Shown one piece after another: positions 1 through 7,982 of a stretch of DNA of 64,000 nt. The DNA is from Pseudomonas batumici. Lineage in GTDB: Bacteria > Pseudomonadota > Gammaproteobacteria > Pseudomonadales > Pseudomonadaceae. The notes below the pieces were generated by a model that was given only the letters and a program-made list of their open reading frames with translations, searched no databases and was not told the origin of the DNA. Where the stretch lies: the NCBI RefSeq assembly GCF_000820515.1, contig NZ_JXDG01000058.1, positions 62,001 to 126,000 of the forward strand, read 5' to 3'. Position numbers and translations under genes: made by a program. Position 1 is the stretch's first letter. Every line of letters starts with the position of its first letter.

Positions 1-218
1 TAGCTCGGGTCGATAGCGTAGTAGTCGCTGATGTCGTAGCCGTTGTCGCGCTGCGGCGAGCGCAGGAACGGCGTGATCCACAGGCAGTCGACGCCCAGCC
101 ACTTGAGGTAGTCGAGCTTGTCGACCACGCCCAGCAGATCGCCGGTGGCCTGGCCGGAATGGCTGTAGAAACTTTTCGGGTAGATCTGGTAGATCACCGA
201 ACGCTGCCAGTCTTGCAT
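1..218 (-). CDS. treC: Alpha,alpha-phosphotrehalase, N-terminal part (runs off the window)
   Basis: Trehalose-6-phosphate hydrolase cleaves the trehalose 6-phosphate made by the PTS transporter into glucose and glucose 6-phosphate in the cytoplasm. Only the first ~72 codons are present. They begin MQDWQRSVIYQIYPKSFY and continue through LGVVDKLDYLKWLGVDCLW, the start of the GH13 alpha-amylase barrel, including the conserved QIYP segment. The ATG at 218 is the natural start because similarity begins at that residue. The gene lies 82 bp downstream of treP on the same strand, so the two are probably cotranscribed. The 3' end is outside the window, so the catalytic residues cannot be checked. Confidence 0.9.
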   Translation of the reverse strand, partial: MQDWQRSVIYQIYPKSFYSHSGQATGDLLGVVDKLDYLKWLGVDCLWITPFLRSPQRDNGYDISDYYAIDPS

Positions 219-268
219 GGGGATTCCTTGGTGGTGCCAGTGATATCTGTGTGGTGCTTGCGGACGTC

Positions 269-288
269 GGCGCGAGCACGCTCGCGCC
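269..288. repeat. REP-like hairpin between treP and treC
   Basis: An 8-bp perfect inverted repeat (GGCGCGAG / CTCGCGCC) with a 4-nt loop is followed by 'ctgtagga'. It resembles the short GC-rich extragenic palindromes of fluorescent pseudomonads. Lying in the treP-treC gap, it could tune mRNA stability or downstream expression. That role is an inference. Confidence 0.5.
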
Positions 289-300
289 TGTAGGACCGGG

Positions 301-1743
301 TCAGGCCACGCGGTAGCCGGGCCGGATGATCTTCATGCTCAACCCGCAGGTCAGCAGGAACGGCACGACGATGGCGATGACCATGCCGACGATGAACATC
401 GGGATGTACTGCGGAATGATCGAGATGAAGCCCGGCAAGCCACCGACGCCGATGGCCGAGGCCAGGACCTTGTTCAGCGACAGGAAGATGCTCGCCAGGC
501 CAGAGCCGATCAGCGCCGCATAGAACGGAAACTTGTAGCGCAGGTTGACGCCGAACATCGCCGGTTCCGTGATGCCGAAATAGGCGGAAATCGCCGAGGT
601 CGAAGCCATGCTGCGATCCCGTGCATTGCGGCTCATGTAGAACACCCCCAGTGCCGCGCTACCCTGGGCCAGGTTGGACATGACGATCATCGGCCAGATG
701 AAGGTACCGCCATGGGTGGCGATCAGTTGCAGGTCCACCGCCAGGAACATGTGGTGCATGCCGGTGATGACCAGCGGCGCATAGAGCATCCCGAAGATCG
801 CACCACCCAGGACGGGCGCCACATCGAACAGCCAGACCACGCCTTCGGTGATCAGGATGCCCAGGTGACGGGTCACCGGACCGATCACGGCCAGGGCCAG
901 CACCCCCGTGATCACAATGGTGGTGATGGGCACCACCAGCAACTGGATGGCATTCGGCACCCGCGCCCGCAGCCATTTCTCGATGATGCTCATGACATAG
1001 GCGGCCATCAGGATTGGCAGGATCTGCCCCTGGTAGCCGACTTTCTCGATGCGGAACCAGCCGAAGATATCGAAGTACGGCAGGCTCTGCCCGTCCAGGC
1101 CGGCGACCGCCTTGCCGTAGTTCCAGGCATTGAGCAGGTCGGGGTGCACCAGCATCAGGCCGAGCACGATGCCGAGGATTTCGCTACCGCCAAAACGCTT
1201 GGCCGCCGACCAGCCCACCAGGGCCGGGAGGAACACGAAGGAGGTGTTGGCCATCAGGTTGATCAGGCTCCATACGCCGTCCAGCGACGGGTAGGCCTCC
1301 AGCAGGGTCTTGCCCTCGATGAACATGCCCTTGGCGCCCATGAGGTTGTTCACCCCCATCAGCAGGCCGGCAATGATCAGCGCCGGCAAAATCGGCATGA
1401 ACACATCGGAAAACACCCGCACCAGGCGCTGCATGGCGTTGGCCTTGTCGGCACCCTTCTGCTTGACGTCGGCGATGGTCGAGACGGCCATCCCGGTGAT
1501 CTCGCGCAAGGCCGCGTAGACCTTTTCCACCTCCCCCGGACCGATGACGATCTGGAACAGACCGCCGGTGAAGAACGACCCTTTCACCAGGTCGATGTGG
1601 GACAACGCGGCCTTGTCGACCCGACTCGGGTCCTTGAGGGCCAGGCGCAGGCGGGTGACACAGTGAGCGGCCTGCTCGAGGTTTTCAGCGCCGCCGAGGC
1701 CTTGCAGCAGCTCGCGGGCGATATTCGGATAGTCGTGGCTCAT
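301..1743 (-). CDS. treP: PTS trehalose transporter, EIIBC
   Basis: Inner-membrane permease that takes up trehalose and phosphorylates it to trehalose 6-phosphate. The ~480-residue protein starts MSHDYPNIARELLQGLGG. An EIIB domain comes first, with the phospho-cysteine in AAHCVTRLRL at about residue 27. A multi-spanning EIIC domain follows, with many hydrophobic stretches and the ITEPAMFGVNLRY segment typical of the glucose/sucrose/trehalose EIIC family. The upstream in-frame extension to 1788 is rejected because the ATG at 1743 has a purine-rich GGAAG stretch in front and begins at the EIIB domain. There is no EIIA domain, so a separate EIIA must supply phosphate, as is usual for this family. 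It is transcribed away from treR under two palindromic operators and is probably followed by treC. Confidence 0.95.
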   Translation of the reverse strand: MSHDYPNIARELLQGLGGAENLEQAAHCVTRLRLALKDPSRVDKAALSHIDLVKGSFFTGGLFQIVIGPGEVEKVYAALREITGMAVSTIADVKQKGADKANAMQRLVRVFSDVFMPILPALIIAGLLMGVNNLMGAKGMFIEGKTLLEAYPSLDGVWSLINLMANTSFVFLPALVGWSAAKRFGGSEILGIVLGLMLVHPDLLNAWNYGKAVAGLDGQSLPYFDIFGWFRIEKVGYQGQILPILMAAYVMSIIEKWLRARVPNAIQLLVVPITTIVITGVLALAVIGPVTRHLGILITEGVVWLFDVAPVLGGAIFGMLYAPLVITGMHHMFLAVDLQLIATHGGTFIWPMIVMSNLAQGSAALGVFYMSRNARDRSMASTSAISAYFGITEPAMFGVNLRYKFPFYAALIGSGLASIFLSLNKVLASAIGVGGLPGFISIIPQYIPMFIVGMVIAIVVPFLLTCGLSMKIIRPGYRVA

Positions 1744-1798
1744 GCTTTTCTTCCACTGTTTCTTGTTATTGGAGGGTGTTGGCGGCACACAGGAAAGA

Positions 1799-1827
1799 AA
1801 AATACTCGTCTGTACGAGTTAAAGCAA
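1799..1827 (-). promoter_or_regulatory. Probable sigma-70 promoter of treP
   Basis: Read on the minus strand there is a TTGCTT box (1822-1827), a 17-nt spacer and a TATTTT box (1799-1804), ending 55 nt before the treP start. The spacer is almost entirely occupied by the treP-proximal TreR palindrome, the geometry expected for repression by blocking RNA polymerase. Confidence 0.6.
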
Positions 1828-1845
1828 CAACTCGTACAGACGAGT
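1804..1845. promoter_or_regulatory. Two TreR operator palindromes
   Basis: Two copies of a 16-bp palindrome (ACTCGT-N4-ACGAGT) lie at 1804-1819 and 1830-1845 in opposite orientation, 26 bp apart centre to centre, in the treP-treR gap. Each is itself a perfect 6+6 inverted repeat. GntR-family trehalose repressors bind such palindromes, and the position over the treP promoter supports TreR as the ligand. Binding by TreR is inferred. Confidence 0.8.
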
Positions 1846-1968
1846 TTAGGGTTTATCGGTAAAAGATCCGACAAATGGACAAAGCGGCGAGCTGCCCTTA
1901 AGGTTCCAGGCCTAGGACATCGCGGCGGCTACCCTGTTGGCGAGCATTTTCGATCCAGAGCGAACAGC

Positions 1969-2673
1969 ATGAGCAAATACAACCAGATCTACAGTGATCT
2001 GCTTGCCAGCATTACCACCGAGCAATTGGAAAAAGGTGCCCGACTGCCGTCGGAAACCGAACTGATGGACAGCTACCAGGCCAGCCGGGGCACCGTGCGC
2101 AAGGCCATCGAGCAATTGCAGGAGCGCGGTTTCGCCCAGAAGATCCATGGCAAGGGCACCTTCGTGCTGTCACGCAGCCCGATCGAATTCCAGTTGGGCG
2201 GTATCGTCAGCTTCCAGGAGGCTCACACCAGCCTTGGCAGCAACATTGGCACCGAAGTGGTGGAGTTCAGCGAGATCGCCCTTGAAGGTCCGCTCCTGGA
2301 GCGCCTGAATGCCGAACCGGGCAGCCCGGTGATCCGCATCAAGCGGGTGCGGCGCATCGACGGCAAGCGGATCATCCTCGACATCAACTATTTCGTCGCC
2401 GAGCTGATCCCCGGCCTGACCCGGGACATCGCCGAACACTCGATCTACGCCTATATCGAACAGACCCTGCAACTGAGCATCAGCTTCGCCCAGCGCACCA
2501 TCCAGGCAGCCCGTTGTAGCCGGGACGACCAGCAGCATCTGGACCTCGATGGGGCCAGCCATGTGATCGTGGTGAAGAACCAGACGTTCCTGCAGGATGG
2601 CCGGCAGTTCGAATACACCGAGTCGCGGCACACCCTGGACAAGTTCTACTTTTCGGATGTGGCCCGGCGCTGA
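1969..2673 (+). CDS. treR: Trehalose operon repressor, GntR/HutC family
   Basis: A 234-residue transcription factor. The N-terminal ~70 residues form a GntR winged helix (LPSETELMDSYQASRGTVRKA, then GKGTFVLS). The rest is a UTRA ligand domain (SFQEAHTS, RRIDGKRIILDINYF, QNQTFLQDGRQFEYTESRH-like end). In this family trehalose 6-phosphate is the usual inducer. The ATG at 1969 starts directly at MSKYNQIYSDLL. The much longer in-frame extension upstream is antisense to treP and is not real. The gene is divergent from treP with two palindromic operators between them, so it should repress treP-treC and perhaps itself. Confidence 0.93.
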   Translation: MSKYNQIYSDLLASITTEQLEKGARLPSETELMDSYQASRGTVRKAIEQLQERGFAQKIHGKGTFVLSRSPIEFQLGGIVSFQEAHTSLGSNIGTEVVEFSEIALEGPLLERLNAEPGSPVIRIKRVRRIDGKRIILDINYFVAELIPGLTRDIAEHSIYAYIEQTLQLSISFAQRTIQAARCSRDDQQHLDLDGASHVIVVKNQTFLQDGRQFEYTESRHTLDKFYFSDVARR

Positions 2674-2692
2674 GCCGCTGACACGCAGCGGT

Positions 2693-3211
2693 TCACAACA
2701 CCAATGCCAGCCATTCGGGGTTCACCTCGCTGAGCTTGCTGGAGGCTTTCGTGAGATTGATCTCCTGGGCCGCCTGCGCGGTTTCAATCATCAGGGGCTC
2801 AAGGTCATAGCCGCGACTTTCGAGCCAGACCAGTACCTCCGCCAAGTGCCAGACGGAAGCGCTGCCTTCGTGGACCGCCAACGGAAATGACGCCCCGTGA
2901 GCGAGCATGAGCTTGCGCATGTTCTGCCGCGAAACGCCGACGATATCGGCAATGTCTGAAAGACCGACCAGATCGGGTACGACCTCTATGAGTCGGGCAT
3001 CGGGGATGGCCTTCTTGACGTCCTGCAAGGCACTGAGCAACGCCTGACTGGCGCTGATAGCGTCCCGGGAAAACGCCAACGCCAACCTGCCTGGAACGCC
3101 GCTGCCGATCAACGAATCATCACAACCACACTCACATAAGCGCTCGATCAATGCGTCCTGATCGTTGTTCTGCTCTGAGAGTTGGTATCTCAGAGTGAAT
3201 TGATATTCCAT
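2693..3211 (-). CDS. HTH DNA-binding protein paired with a HicA-like protein (putative antitoxin)
   Basis: A 172-residue protein starting MEYQFTLRYQLSEQ; the ATG at 3211 is preceded by GAGGAG, which decides the start. The N-terminal half (1-85) is an alpha/beta region with a conserved-looking GSGVPGRLALAFSRDA segment. The middle (about 86-125) looks like an AlpA/MerR-type helix-turn-helix (GLSDIADIVGVSRQNMRKLM). The C-terminus is helical. It begins 4 nt after the stop of the upstream HicA-like gene, so the two form a coupled pair. By analogy with toxin-antitoxin modules it could be the DNA-binding antitoxin and autoregulator. It is not a recognisable HicB, so this role is an inference. Confidence 0.6.
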   Translation of the reverse strand: MEYQFTLRYQLSEQNNDQDALIERLCECGCDDSLIGSGVPGRLALAFSRDAISASQALLSALQDVKKAIPDARLIEVVPDLVGLSDIADIVGVSRQNMRKLMLAHGASFPLAVHEGSASVWHLAEVLVWLESRGYDLEPLMIETAQAAQEINLTKASSKLSEVNPEWLALVL

Positions 3212-3215
3212 GCTT

Positions 3216-3494
3216 CTACTCCTCAAGAGGCATAGCCAGGGGATCACTACTGACGCGGTTCAGATCGCAGTTATCAACCACCAGCCGCAAATCACGGACA
3301 TGCCTGTAAACGTTACGCGGTGTGCTATACACACTCGTAATGCAAAACTCGCCACATCGACACAACTCACTGTTGAGCGGGCAGTACATCCTGCCCCAGG
3401 CATGCGAACCGCCTACTTTGATTCGCCAGCCCAATGCCTCTGCATGACGCAGTACGTTCTCGATCTCCTTGATCGGGTGTCTTGCTCTAGCCAT
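3216..3494 (-). CDS. Small HicA-like (YcfA-fold) protein
   Basis: A 92-residue protein starting MARARHPIKEIENVL. The ATG at 3494 has GGAGG 7 nt upstream and is preferred over a GTG eight codons earlier. The first ~35 residues match the HicA pattern: an amphipathic helix, then LGWRIKVGGSHAWGRMYCP, with the Gly-Ser-His of the dsRNA-binding-like fold that carries the catalytic His in HicA mRNA interferases. Four Cys (around RCGEFC and nearby) are unusual for HicA. It is followed after 4 nt by a DNA-binding protein gene. HicA family membership is moderately supported; toxicity is not shown. Confidence 0.6.
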   Translation of the reverse strand: MARARHPIKEIENVLRHAEALGWRIKVGGSHAWGRMYCPLNSELCRCGEFCITSVYSTPRNVYRHVRDLRLVVDNCDLNRVSSDPLAMPLEE

Positions 3495-3525
3495 CCGTAG
3501 CCTCCAGTCTTGCTCCACACGGAAA

Positions 3526-3543
3526 GGTTGTCAACTGACAACC
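3526..3543. promoter_or_regulatory. Palindrome upstream of the HicA-like/HTH pair
   Basis: An inverted repeat with 8-bp arms GGTTGTCA / TGACAACC and a 2-nt centre lies 32-49 bp before the HicA-like start codon. This is where an autoregulatory operator of a toxin-antitoxin operon would sit. The binding protein is inferred to be the downstream HTH protein. Confidence 0.5.
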
Positions 3544-3696
3544 AAATCCATTTATCGACAAAAAATGACTCGGCCGACGCGTCAATTGAGTGCCAGCTTC
3601 TTACAGTCTAGGAAGGCAAAAAACGTTGATAGATCAATGTGTTTGCGGGGTATTTCAAAAGTGATGACGACGATTTTTCCTACCGACTGAAACGAC

Positions 3697-3729
3697 AATG
3701 GCGGTCATACCGAGGTATCGACCGCCATT
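3697..3729 (-). terminator. Long hairpin downstream of the LysR gene
   Basis: Arms AATGGCGGTC / GACCGCCATT are extended inward by ATAC/GTAT, giving a ~14-bp stem with one bulge, 60 bp after the LysR stop. On the minus strand it is followed by a weak T-rich stretch. The 3495-3788 gap contains this hairpin and the palindrome at 3526 but no convincing gene. Confidence 0.45.
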
Positions 3730-3788
3730 GATTCAGCGCTAGGACTTACATAACCTGGCAAACTATCAGGAATTTCCTAATAGTTGCG

Positions 3789-4688
3789 TCAGTCTGCATC
3801 CCAATAGGGCGGGCTCCCAAATGCCTCACGGAGCCAGTCTGCAAGTGCCCTGAGCTTCGCCGAGGGGTGCTGACCGTCAGGATGGGCAATATAGATGGAC
3901 TCCTGCTCGGCCTCTATGCCGATATCGACCCTCGCCAGGGAACCGGCCTTGAGGGCATCGCCGACAATGAACTGCGGCAGTAACGTGATACCCAGACCGG
4001 CCACCGCCGCATCGCGCATCATGTCCCCGTTATTGAGCACCAAACCGGACTGACCATGGACGATGAGGGTTTGTCCCTGCTGCATGAAACGCCAATCCGC
4101 CCCCCCGCGATTCGAGTAGAAAATACCTCGATGCCCTTCCAGTTCGGCGGGCGTGGTCGGCTTGCCATTGCGCGCCAGGTACTCCGGCGACGCGACCAGT
4201 ACCCGCTTGCTGGTCGCCAAGGTCCATGCCACAAGATAGCGGTCCTCGATCACACCGTGCCGGACGATGGCGTCAAACCCGTCGGCGGAAGGGTCTACCC
4301 GACGATCATTCAAATCCAGCGTGATCTGTATCTCCGGGTGCCGCGCCAGAAACGGGTACAAGGCCGGCCCAAGATGCATTCGCCCGAAGGTCACAGGTGC
4401 CGAGATCCGCAACGGGCCGGCAAGCATGCCGCGGCGCTCGGACATGACGGCTGACGCCTCCTCGACCTCCCTTACAATTCTGATGGCGCGCCGCAGAAAC
4501 TCATGCCCGTCTTCAGTCACCGAAATCTTGCGGGTCGTTCTCTGAAGCAGGCTGGTGCCCAGCTCTTTTTCGAGCTCGACAATTCGCTCACTCACCACGG
4601 ATCGGGATACGCGGAGCCTGAGAGCTGCTTCACTTAGAGACTTGCATTCGGCGACCGTGACAAAGGTCGCAATACCATCGAGCTTCAT
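3789..4688 (-). CDS. LysR-family transcriptional regulator
   Basis: A 299-residue regulator. The N-terminal winged HTH covers residues 1-60 (MKLDGIATFVTVAECKSLSE, then LRVSRSVVSERIVELEKELG). A periplasmic-binding-type effector domain follows, with the subfamily pattern seen in CrgA/PecT-like members (GPLRISAPVTFGRMHLGP, FDAIVRHG). The gene is divergent from the epoxide-hydrolase-like and SDR genes, with a 137-bp gap holding a CCTGATCAGG palindrome. LysR regulators usually control the divergent operon, so it probably governs those two genes. The effector is unknown. Confidence 0.85.
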   Translation of the reverse strand: MKLDGIATFVTVAECKSLSEAALRLRVSRSVVSERIVELEKELGTSLLQRTTRKISVTEDGHEFLRRAIRIVREVEEASAVMSERRGMLAGPLRISAPVTFGRMHLGPALYPFLARHPEIQITLDLNDRRVDPSADGFDAIVRHGVIEDRYLVAWTLATSKRVLVASPEYLARNGKPTTPAELEGHRGIFYSNRGGADWRFMQQGQTLIVHGQSGLVLNNGDMMRDAAVAGLGITLLPQFIVGDALKAGSLARVDIGIEAEQESIYIAHPDGQHPSAKLRALADWLREAFGSPPYWDAD

Positions 4689-4706
4689 GATTGTTCGGTT
4701 TTTCCG

Positions 4707-4725
4707 AAATCCTGATCAGGAATTT
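4707..4725. promoter_or_regulatory. Palindromic candidate LysR box
   Basis: A perfect 10-bp palindrome CCTGATCAGG (4711-4720) with near-symmetric A/T flanks lies 20-40 bp upstream of the LysR start in the divergent intergenic region. The position fits an autoregulatory and activator site of the LysR protein. Assignment is by position only. Confidence 0.4.
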
Positions 4726-4825
4726 GAAGGCTACTCCGTCAGATTGCGCAAGACCATACTCGCCTCACTCCCTCGGACCAATAGTGATCGCCAGGTGGCC
4801 ATCCCCGCAGGGTTAGGAGTCAAAT

Positions 4826-5731
4826 ATGCTCAAGTACTTTGCCGCGACCGCGATCACACTGGCTCTGGCCCTGCCGGCAGCCGCCGAAGTCAAGCCATTC
4901 CCCAAGACATTCCACACGCAAGAGATTCAAGCCAACGGTGCGACCCTCCATGTCGTCACCGGCGGACAAGGCCCAGCCGTCGTGCTGATCCATGGCTTTG
5001 GTGACACGGGCGACATGTGGTCTCCACTGGCCGCCGAGTTGGCCAAGACCCATACCGTCGTCGTCCCCGACCTGCGTGGCATGGGGCTGTCGTCTCATCC
5101 AGAGGGAGGTTACGACAAATGGAACCAGGCGGCGGATATCCGCGCCGTGCTGATCAAGCTGGGTATCGAGCATTCCGCGATTGTCGGGCATGACATCGGC
5201 ACCATGGTCGCGTATGCCTACGCTGCCCGCTACCCGGACAAGACCGACCGCCTGGTCGTGATGGACGCCCCGGTACCGGGCATCCCGCCATGGGATCAGA
5301 TCGTGCGCATGCCTGCGCTGTGGCATTTCAACTTCGGTGGCAAGGATGCAGAACGCCTAGTCGCCGGTCGTGAACGTATCTATCTGGACCGATTCTGGAA
5401 CGAGTTCGCCGGCAATCCCGCGAAAATTGACGACGCGACCCGCCAGCACTACACCCAATTCTATGCTCGCCCAGGTGCAATGCATTCGGCATTCGCACAG
5501 TTCCTGAGTATCAACCAGGACGCGGAACAGAACCAGAAGGTGATGGGCAACAAGCTGAACATGCCAGTGCTCGCCATTGGCGGTGCCAAGTCCTTCGGCG
5601 CGAACGAAGCCATCGTGATGCGCAATACCGCCACCGATGTCACCGAAGTCGTAATTCCCGATGCGGGCCACTGGCTGATGGAAGAGGCACCGGCAGCGAC
5701 GATTGCGGCGATCAAAGGCTTCATCGAATAA
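4826..5731 (+). CDS. Exported alpha/beta hydrolase, Cif-like epoxide hydrolase
   Basis: A 301-residue protein with a signal peptide (cleavage after LALALPAAA, about residue 20), so probably periplasmic or secreted. It has the oxyanion HGFG (56-59) and a nucleophile elbow VGHDIG in which Asp123, not Ser, is the nucleophile: the epoxide hydrolase/dehalogenase type. Candidate charge-relay residues are Asp147 or a later acid, and His282 (DAGHWLMEE). LWHFNF at 166-170 matches the conserved WHF segment of the Pseudomonas CFTR inhibitory factor Cif, whose His in that motif helps open the epoxide ring. A GGAGT site lies before the ATG. It is followed 47 bp later by an SDR gene and is divergent from a LysR gene. 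Substrate unknown. Confidence 0.8.
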   Translation: MLKYFAATAITLALALPAAAEVKPFPKTFHTQEIQANGATLHVVTGGQGPAVVLIHGFGDTGDMWSPLAAELAKTHTVVVPDLRGMGLSSHPEGGYDKWNQAADIRAVLIKLGIEHSAIVGHDIGTMVAYAYAARYPDKTDRLVVMDAPVPGIPPWDQIVRMPALWHFNFGGKDAERLVAGRERIYLDRFWNEFAGNPAKIDDATRQHYTQFYARPGAMHSAFAQFLSINQDAEQNQKVMGNKLNMPVLAIGGAKSFGANEAIVMRNTATDVTEVVIPDAGHWLMEEAPAATIAAIKGFIE

Positions 5732-5778
5732 ACCTTTACCTCTCACCAGATCAGAATCAATTTTCGAGGAGATTTCTC

Positions 5779-6543
5779 ATGGGACGTTTGACCAACAAAG
5801 TCGCAATCGTAACGGGCGCCAGCGCCGGCATCGGTCGCGCCACAGCCAAGCTGTTCGCCGCCGAGGGCGCCAAGGTGATCTTGGGCGCACGCCGTCAGGA
5901 GGAACTGGCCAGTCTCGTCACGGAGATCAAGGCCGCAGGAGGCCAGGCAGTCAGCTTGGCCGGAGATGTACGTTCGGAAGACTACGCCAAGGCGTTGGTC
6001 GCCCTGGCTGTCGAACAATATGGCCGACTCGACATTGCGTTCAATAACGCCGGTACGTTGGGTGAAGCAGGTCCGTCCACCGGCGTATCGGAAGAAGGCT
6101 GGAACGACGCCATCGCGATCAACCTCACAGGCTCCTTCCTTGGCGCCAAGCATCAAATTGCGCAGATGCTCAAGCACGGAGGAGGCTCGGTGATCTTCAC
6201 TTCGACATTCGTCGGATACAGCGCCGCATTTCCAGGTGTCGCCGCCTACGCCGCCAGCAAGTCCGGCCTGATCGGCTTGACGCAGGCGCTGGCTGTCGAG
6301 TTCGGTCCGAGCAATATACGGGTCAATGCAATCCTGCCAGGTGCTGTCGATACCGACATGTACCGTGCAATGAATGACACACCGGACAAGGCCCAGTTCG
6401 TCACGCAGCTACATGCCCTGAAGAGAGTGGCAACACCGGAAGAGTTGGCTCGTTCGGTACTTTATCTAGCCTCCGACGATTCAAGCTTCGTGTCCGGTAC
6501 CGCTTCGTTGATCGACGGCGGGCTATCGATCAACAGGACTTGA
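5779..6543 (+). CDS. SDR-family NAD(P)-dependent oxidoreductase
   Basis: A 254-residue classical short-chain dehydrogenase/reductase. It has the cofactor loop TGASAGIG at 13-20, the structural NNAG motif around 88-91, a Ser/Tyr/Lys active site with YAASK near 160, and the C-terminal SGTASLIDGG. The residue after beta2 is Arg (GARRQEEL), which favours NADP(H) over NAD(H). GAGGAG lies 9 nt before the ATG. It is the second gene after the Cif-like hydrolase and shares its probable LysR control. The pair could oxidise or reduce a product of epoxide opening, but the substrate is not readable from sequence. Confidence 0.88.
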   Translation: MGRLTNKVAIVTGASAGIGRATAKLFAAEGAKVILGARRQEELASLVTEIKAAGGQAVSLAGDVRSEDYAKALVALAVEQYGRLDIAFNNAGTLGEAGPSTGVSEEGWNDAIAINLTGSFLGAKHQIAQMLKHGGGSVIFTSTFVGYSAAFPGVAAYAASKSGLIGLTQALAVEFGPSNIRVNAILPGAVDTDMYRAMNDTPDKAQFVTQLHALKRVATPEELARSVLYLASDDSSFVSGTASLIDGGLSINRT

Positions 6544-6577
6544 ACCCGCCGCCGGGGTCAGCTTCCTACGCGGTAAA

Positions 6578-6601
6578 GGCCGAGCAGAGATCCGCTCGGC
6601 C
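6578..6601 (+). terminator. Hairpin after the SDR gene
   Basis: GGCCGAGC / GCTCGGCC arms with an 8-nt loop lie 35 bp after the SDR stop, between convergent genes. There is no T-run, so it is either a weak terminator or an mRNA end-stabilising hairpin. Confidence 0.4.
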
Positions 6602-6669
6602 AATACGCCCAGGTTTGGGAGCGAGGAACGCGACGTTCTTATTCATGCGACCCCGAATTTCCTTCAAGC

Positions 6670-7980
6670 TCAGCTCACGATAGCTGGGGTTTCCGGGCAG
6701 ACCCTGTTGCGTCCACCCTCCTTGGCCCGATACAGGGCTTCATCTGCCCGCCTCACCAGATCGTCCGATGTTTCTCCTTTGCGCAGAACCGCAACGCCGA
6801 AGCTGCTGGTCTTGCTGCCAATCTCGGCAAAGGCATGCGCTTGCACACCGGCGCGCAAGCGCTCGGCCAGGTGCAAGGCCTGTTCCAGAGTAGTCTGAGG
6901 ACAAAGAATCAGGAACTCCTCGCCGCCCCAACGGCCCACGGTGTCGGTCGCCCGCACCACGCGACTCAAGATGCCGGTGAATTCCTGGAGTAGGCTGTCT
7001 CCAGCCAGATGCCCATGGTTGTCGTTGACGGACTTGAATTTGTCGATGTCGCTCAGGATCACCGCAAGCGGGTGGCTGTCAGGGTCGGCCAGCGTCATGG
7101 CGCTCTTGAAAGCCTCGTCCAGGCCCAGGCGGTTGACCGTGCCGGTCAGCTTGTCGGTCACTGCCAGCTTGGCCAGCGTCTGCTGCGCGTCAAGCAGCTC
7201 GGCGGTTCGCAACGCGACCTCCTGGCTCAGAATTTCGTTGTGGCGCACCTGGAACTCGTGGGCCTTTTGGAGTCGGCCGTAGGCATCGTTGAACCCATCG
7301 ACCAGCACCGTCAGTTCATCGTGCGGCGTCCGTGGACTGCGGCGCAGCACAAAGGGCGTGAAACTCTTCCCCGGCTCGAAGGACTTGGCGAACTCCGCCA
7401 TCTGCGTCAGATGTCGCGTGATCATCCATGAGATCAGCAAGAGGATGCTGATCGAAGTGACCAGCGACTTGCCCCCTTGTGTTGCCAGCACGATGCCAAT
7501 GCGATCAAGGGTTCGGCCATAAAGCGTGTGCAGATTGGGCGCGATGTAGATCTTGCCGACGACCACCTCATTGCGCCGCAAAACGTACTCGAAGCGCCTC
7601 CCCGCGTCAGGATCAACCTGTCCGGTTGTCAGCGCGGCCGACTGGCTGGGGCCGTAGTGGATCGTGGCGCCAGCGACCCAGGTCGAATGACCGATACCAT
7701 CGAGCTGCACCTGCATGCCGGCGACGTTGAAGTTCCATGCCGCATCGGCAAGACCAGGCAATTGATTCTGCTCGATGTAGCGCATGCCCTGCTCTAGTTC
7801 GGACACATCGCGTCGGTAGTCGAAAAACAACTGCAACGAGGTCGCGACTAGCGCCGCCGTCGTGCTGATGCAGAGGATCCAGACCAGCATGCGTCGCGCA
7901 AGTCCACGCGGCGCAATGAGAATCAAAAGGGAATTATTGCACGATCGGTCGCTATTCCTGGCCCGGAGATTTGCATCCAT
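6670..7980 (-). CDS. Membrane diguanylate cyclase (GGEEF)
   Basis: A 436-residue enzyme predicted to make cyclic-di-GMP. A transmembrane segment at about 29-52 is followed by a ~120-residue periplasmic sensor region (EQNQLPGLADAAWNFN), a second transmembrane segment near 175-195, a HAMP-like/coiled linker, and a C-terminal GGDEF domain. The catalytic motif is GGEEF at 352-356, and the inhibitory I-site RATD sits at 343-346, so product inhibition is likely retained. The start codon is 2 nt after the stop of the upstream periplasmic binding protein, so the two are translationally coupled and probably form one sensor system in which the binding protein feeds the cyclase. Confidence 0.92.
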   Translation of the reverse strand: MDANLRARNSDRSCNNSLLILIAPRGLARRMLVWILCISTTAALVATSLQLFFDYRRDVSELEQGMRYIEQNQLPGLADAAWNFNVAGMQVQLDGIGHSTWVAGATIHYGPSQSAALTTGQVDPDAGRRFEYVLRRNEVVVGKIYIAPNLHTLYGRTLDRIGIVLATQGGKSLVTSISILLLISWMITRHLTQMAEFAKSFEPGKSFTPFVLRRSPRTPHDELTVLVDGFNDAYGRLQKAHEFQVRHNEILSQEVALRTAELLDAQQTLAKLAVTDKLTGTVNRLGLDEAFKSAMTLADPDSHPLAVILSDIDKFKSVNDNHGHLAGDSLLQEFTGILSRVVRATDTVGRWGGEEFLILCPQTTLEQALHLAERLRAGVQAHAFAEIGSKTSSFGVAVLRKGETSDDLVRRADEALYRAKEGGRNRVCPETPAIVS

Positions 7981-7982
7981 GT

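Noticed and set aside
712..1968. Long upstream extension of treR
   Set aside because: This part is antisense to treP. The GntR domain starts exactly at the ATG at 1969.
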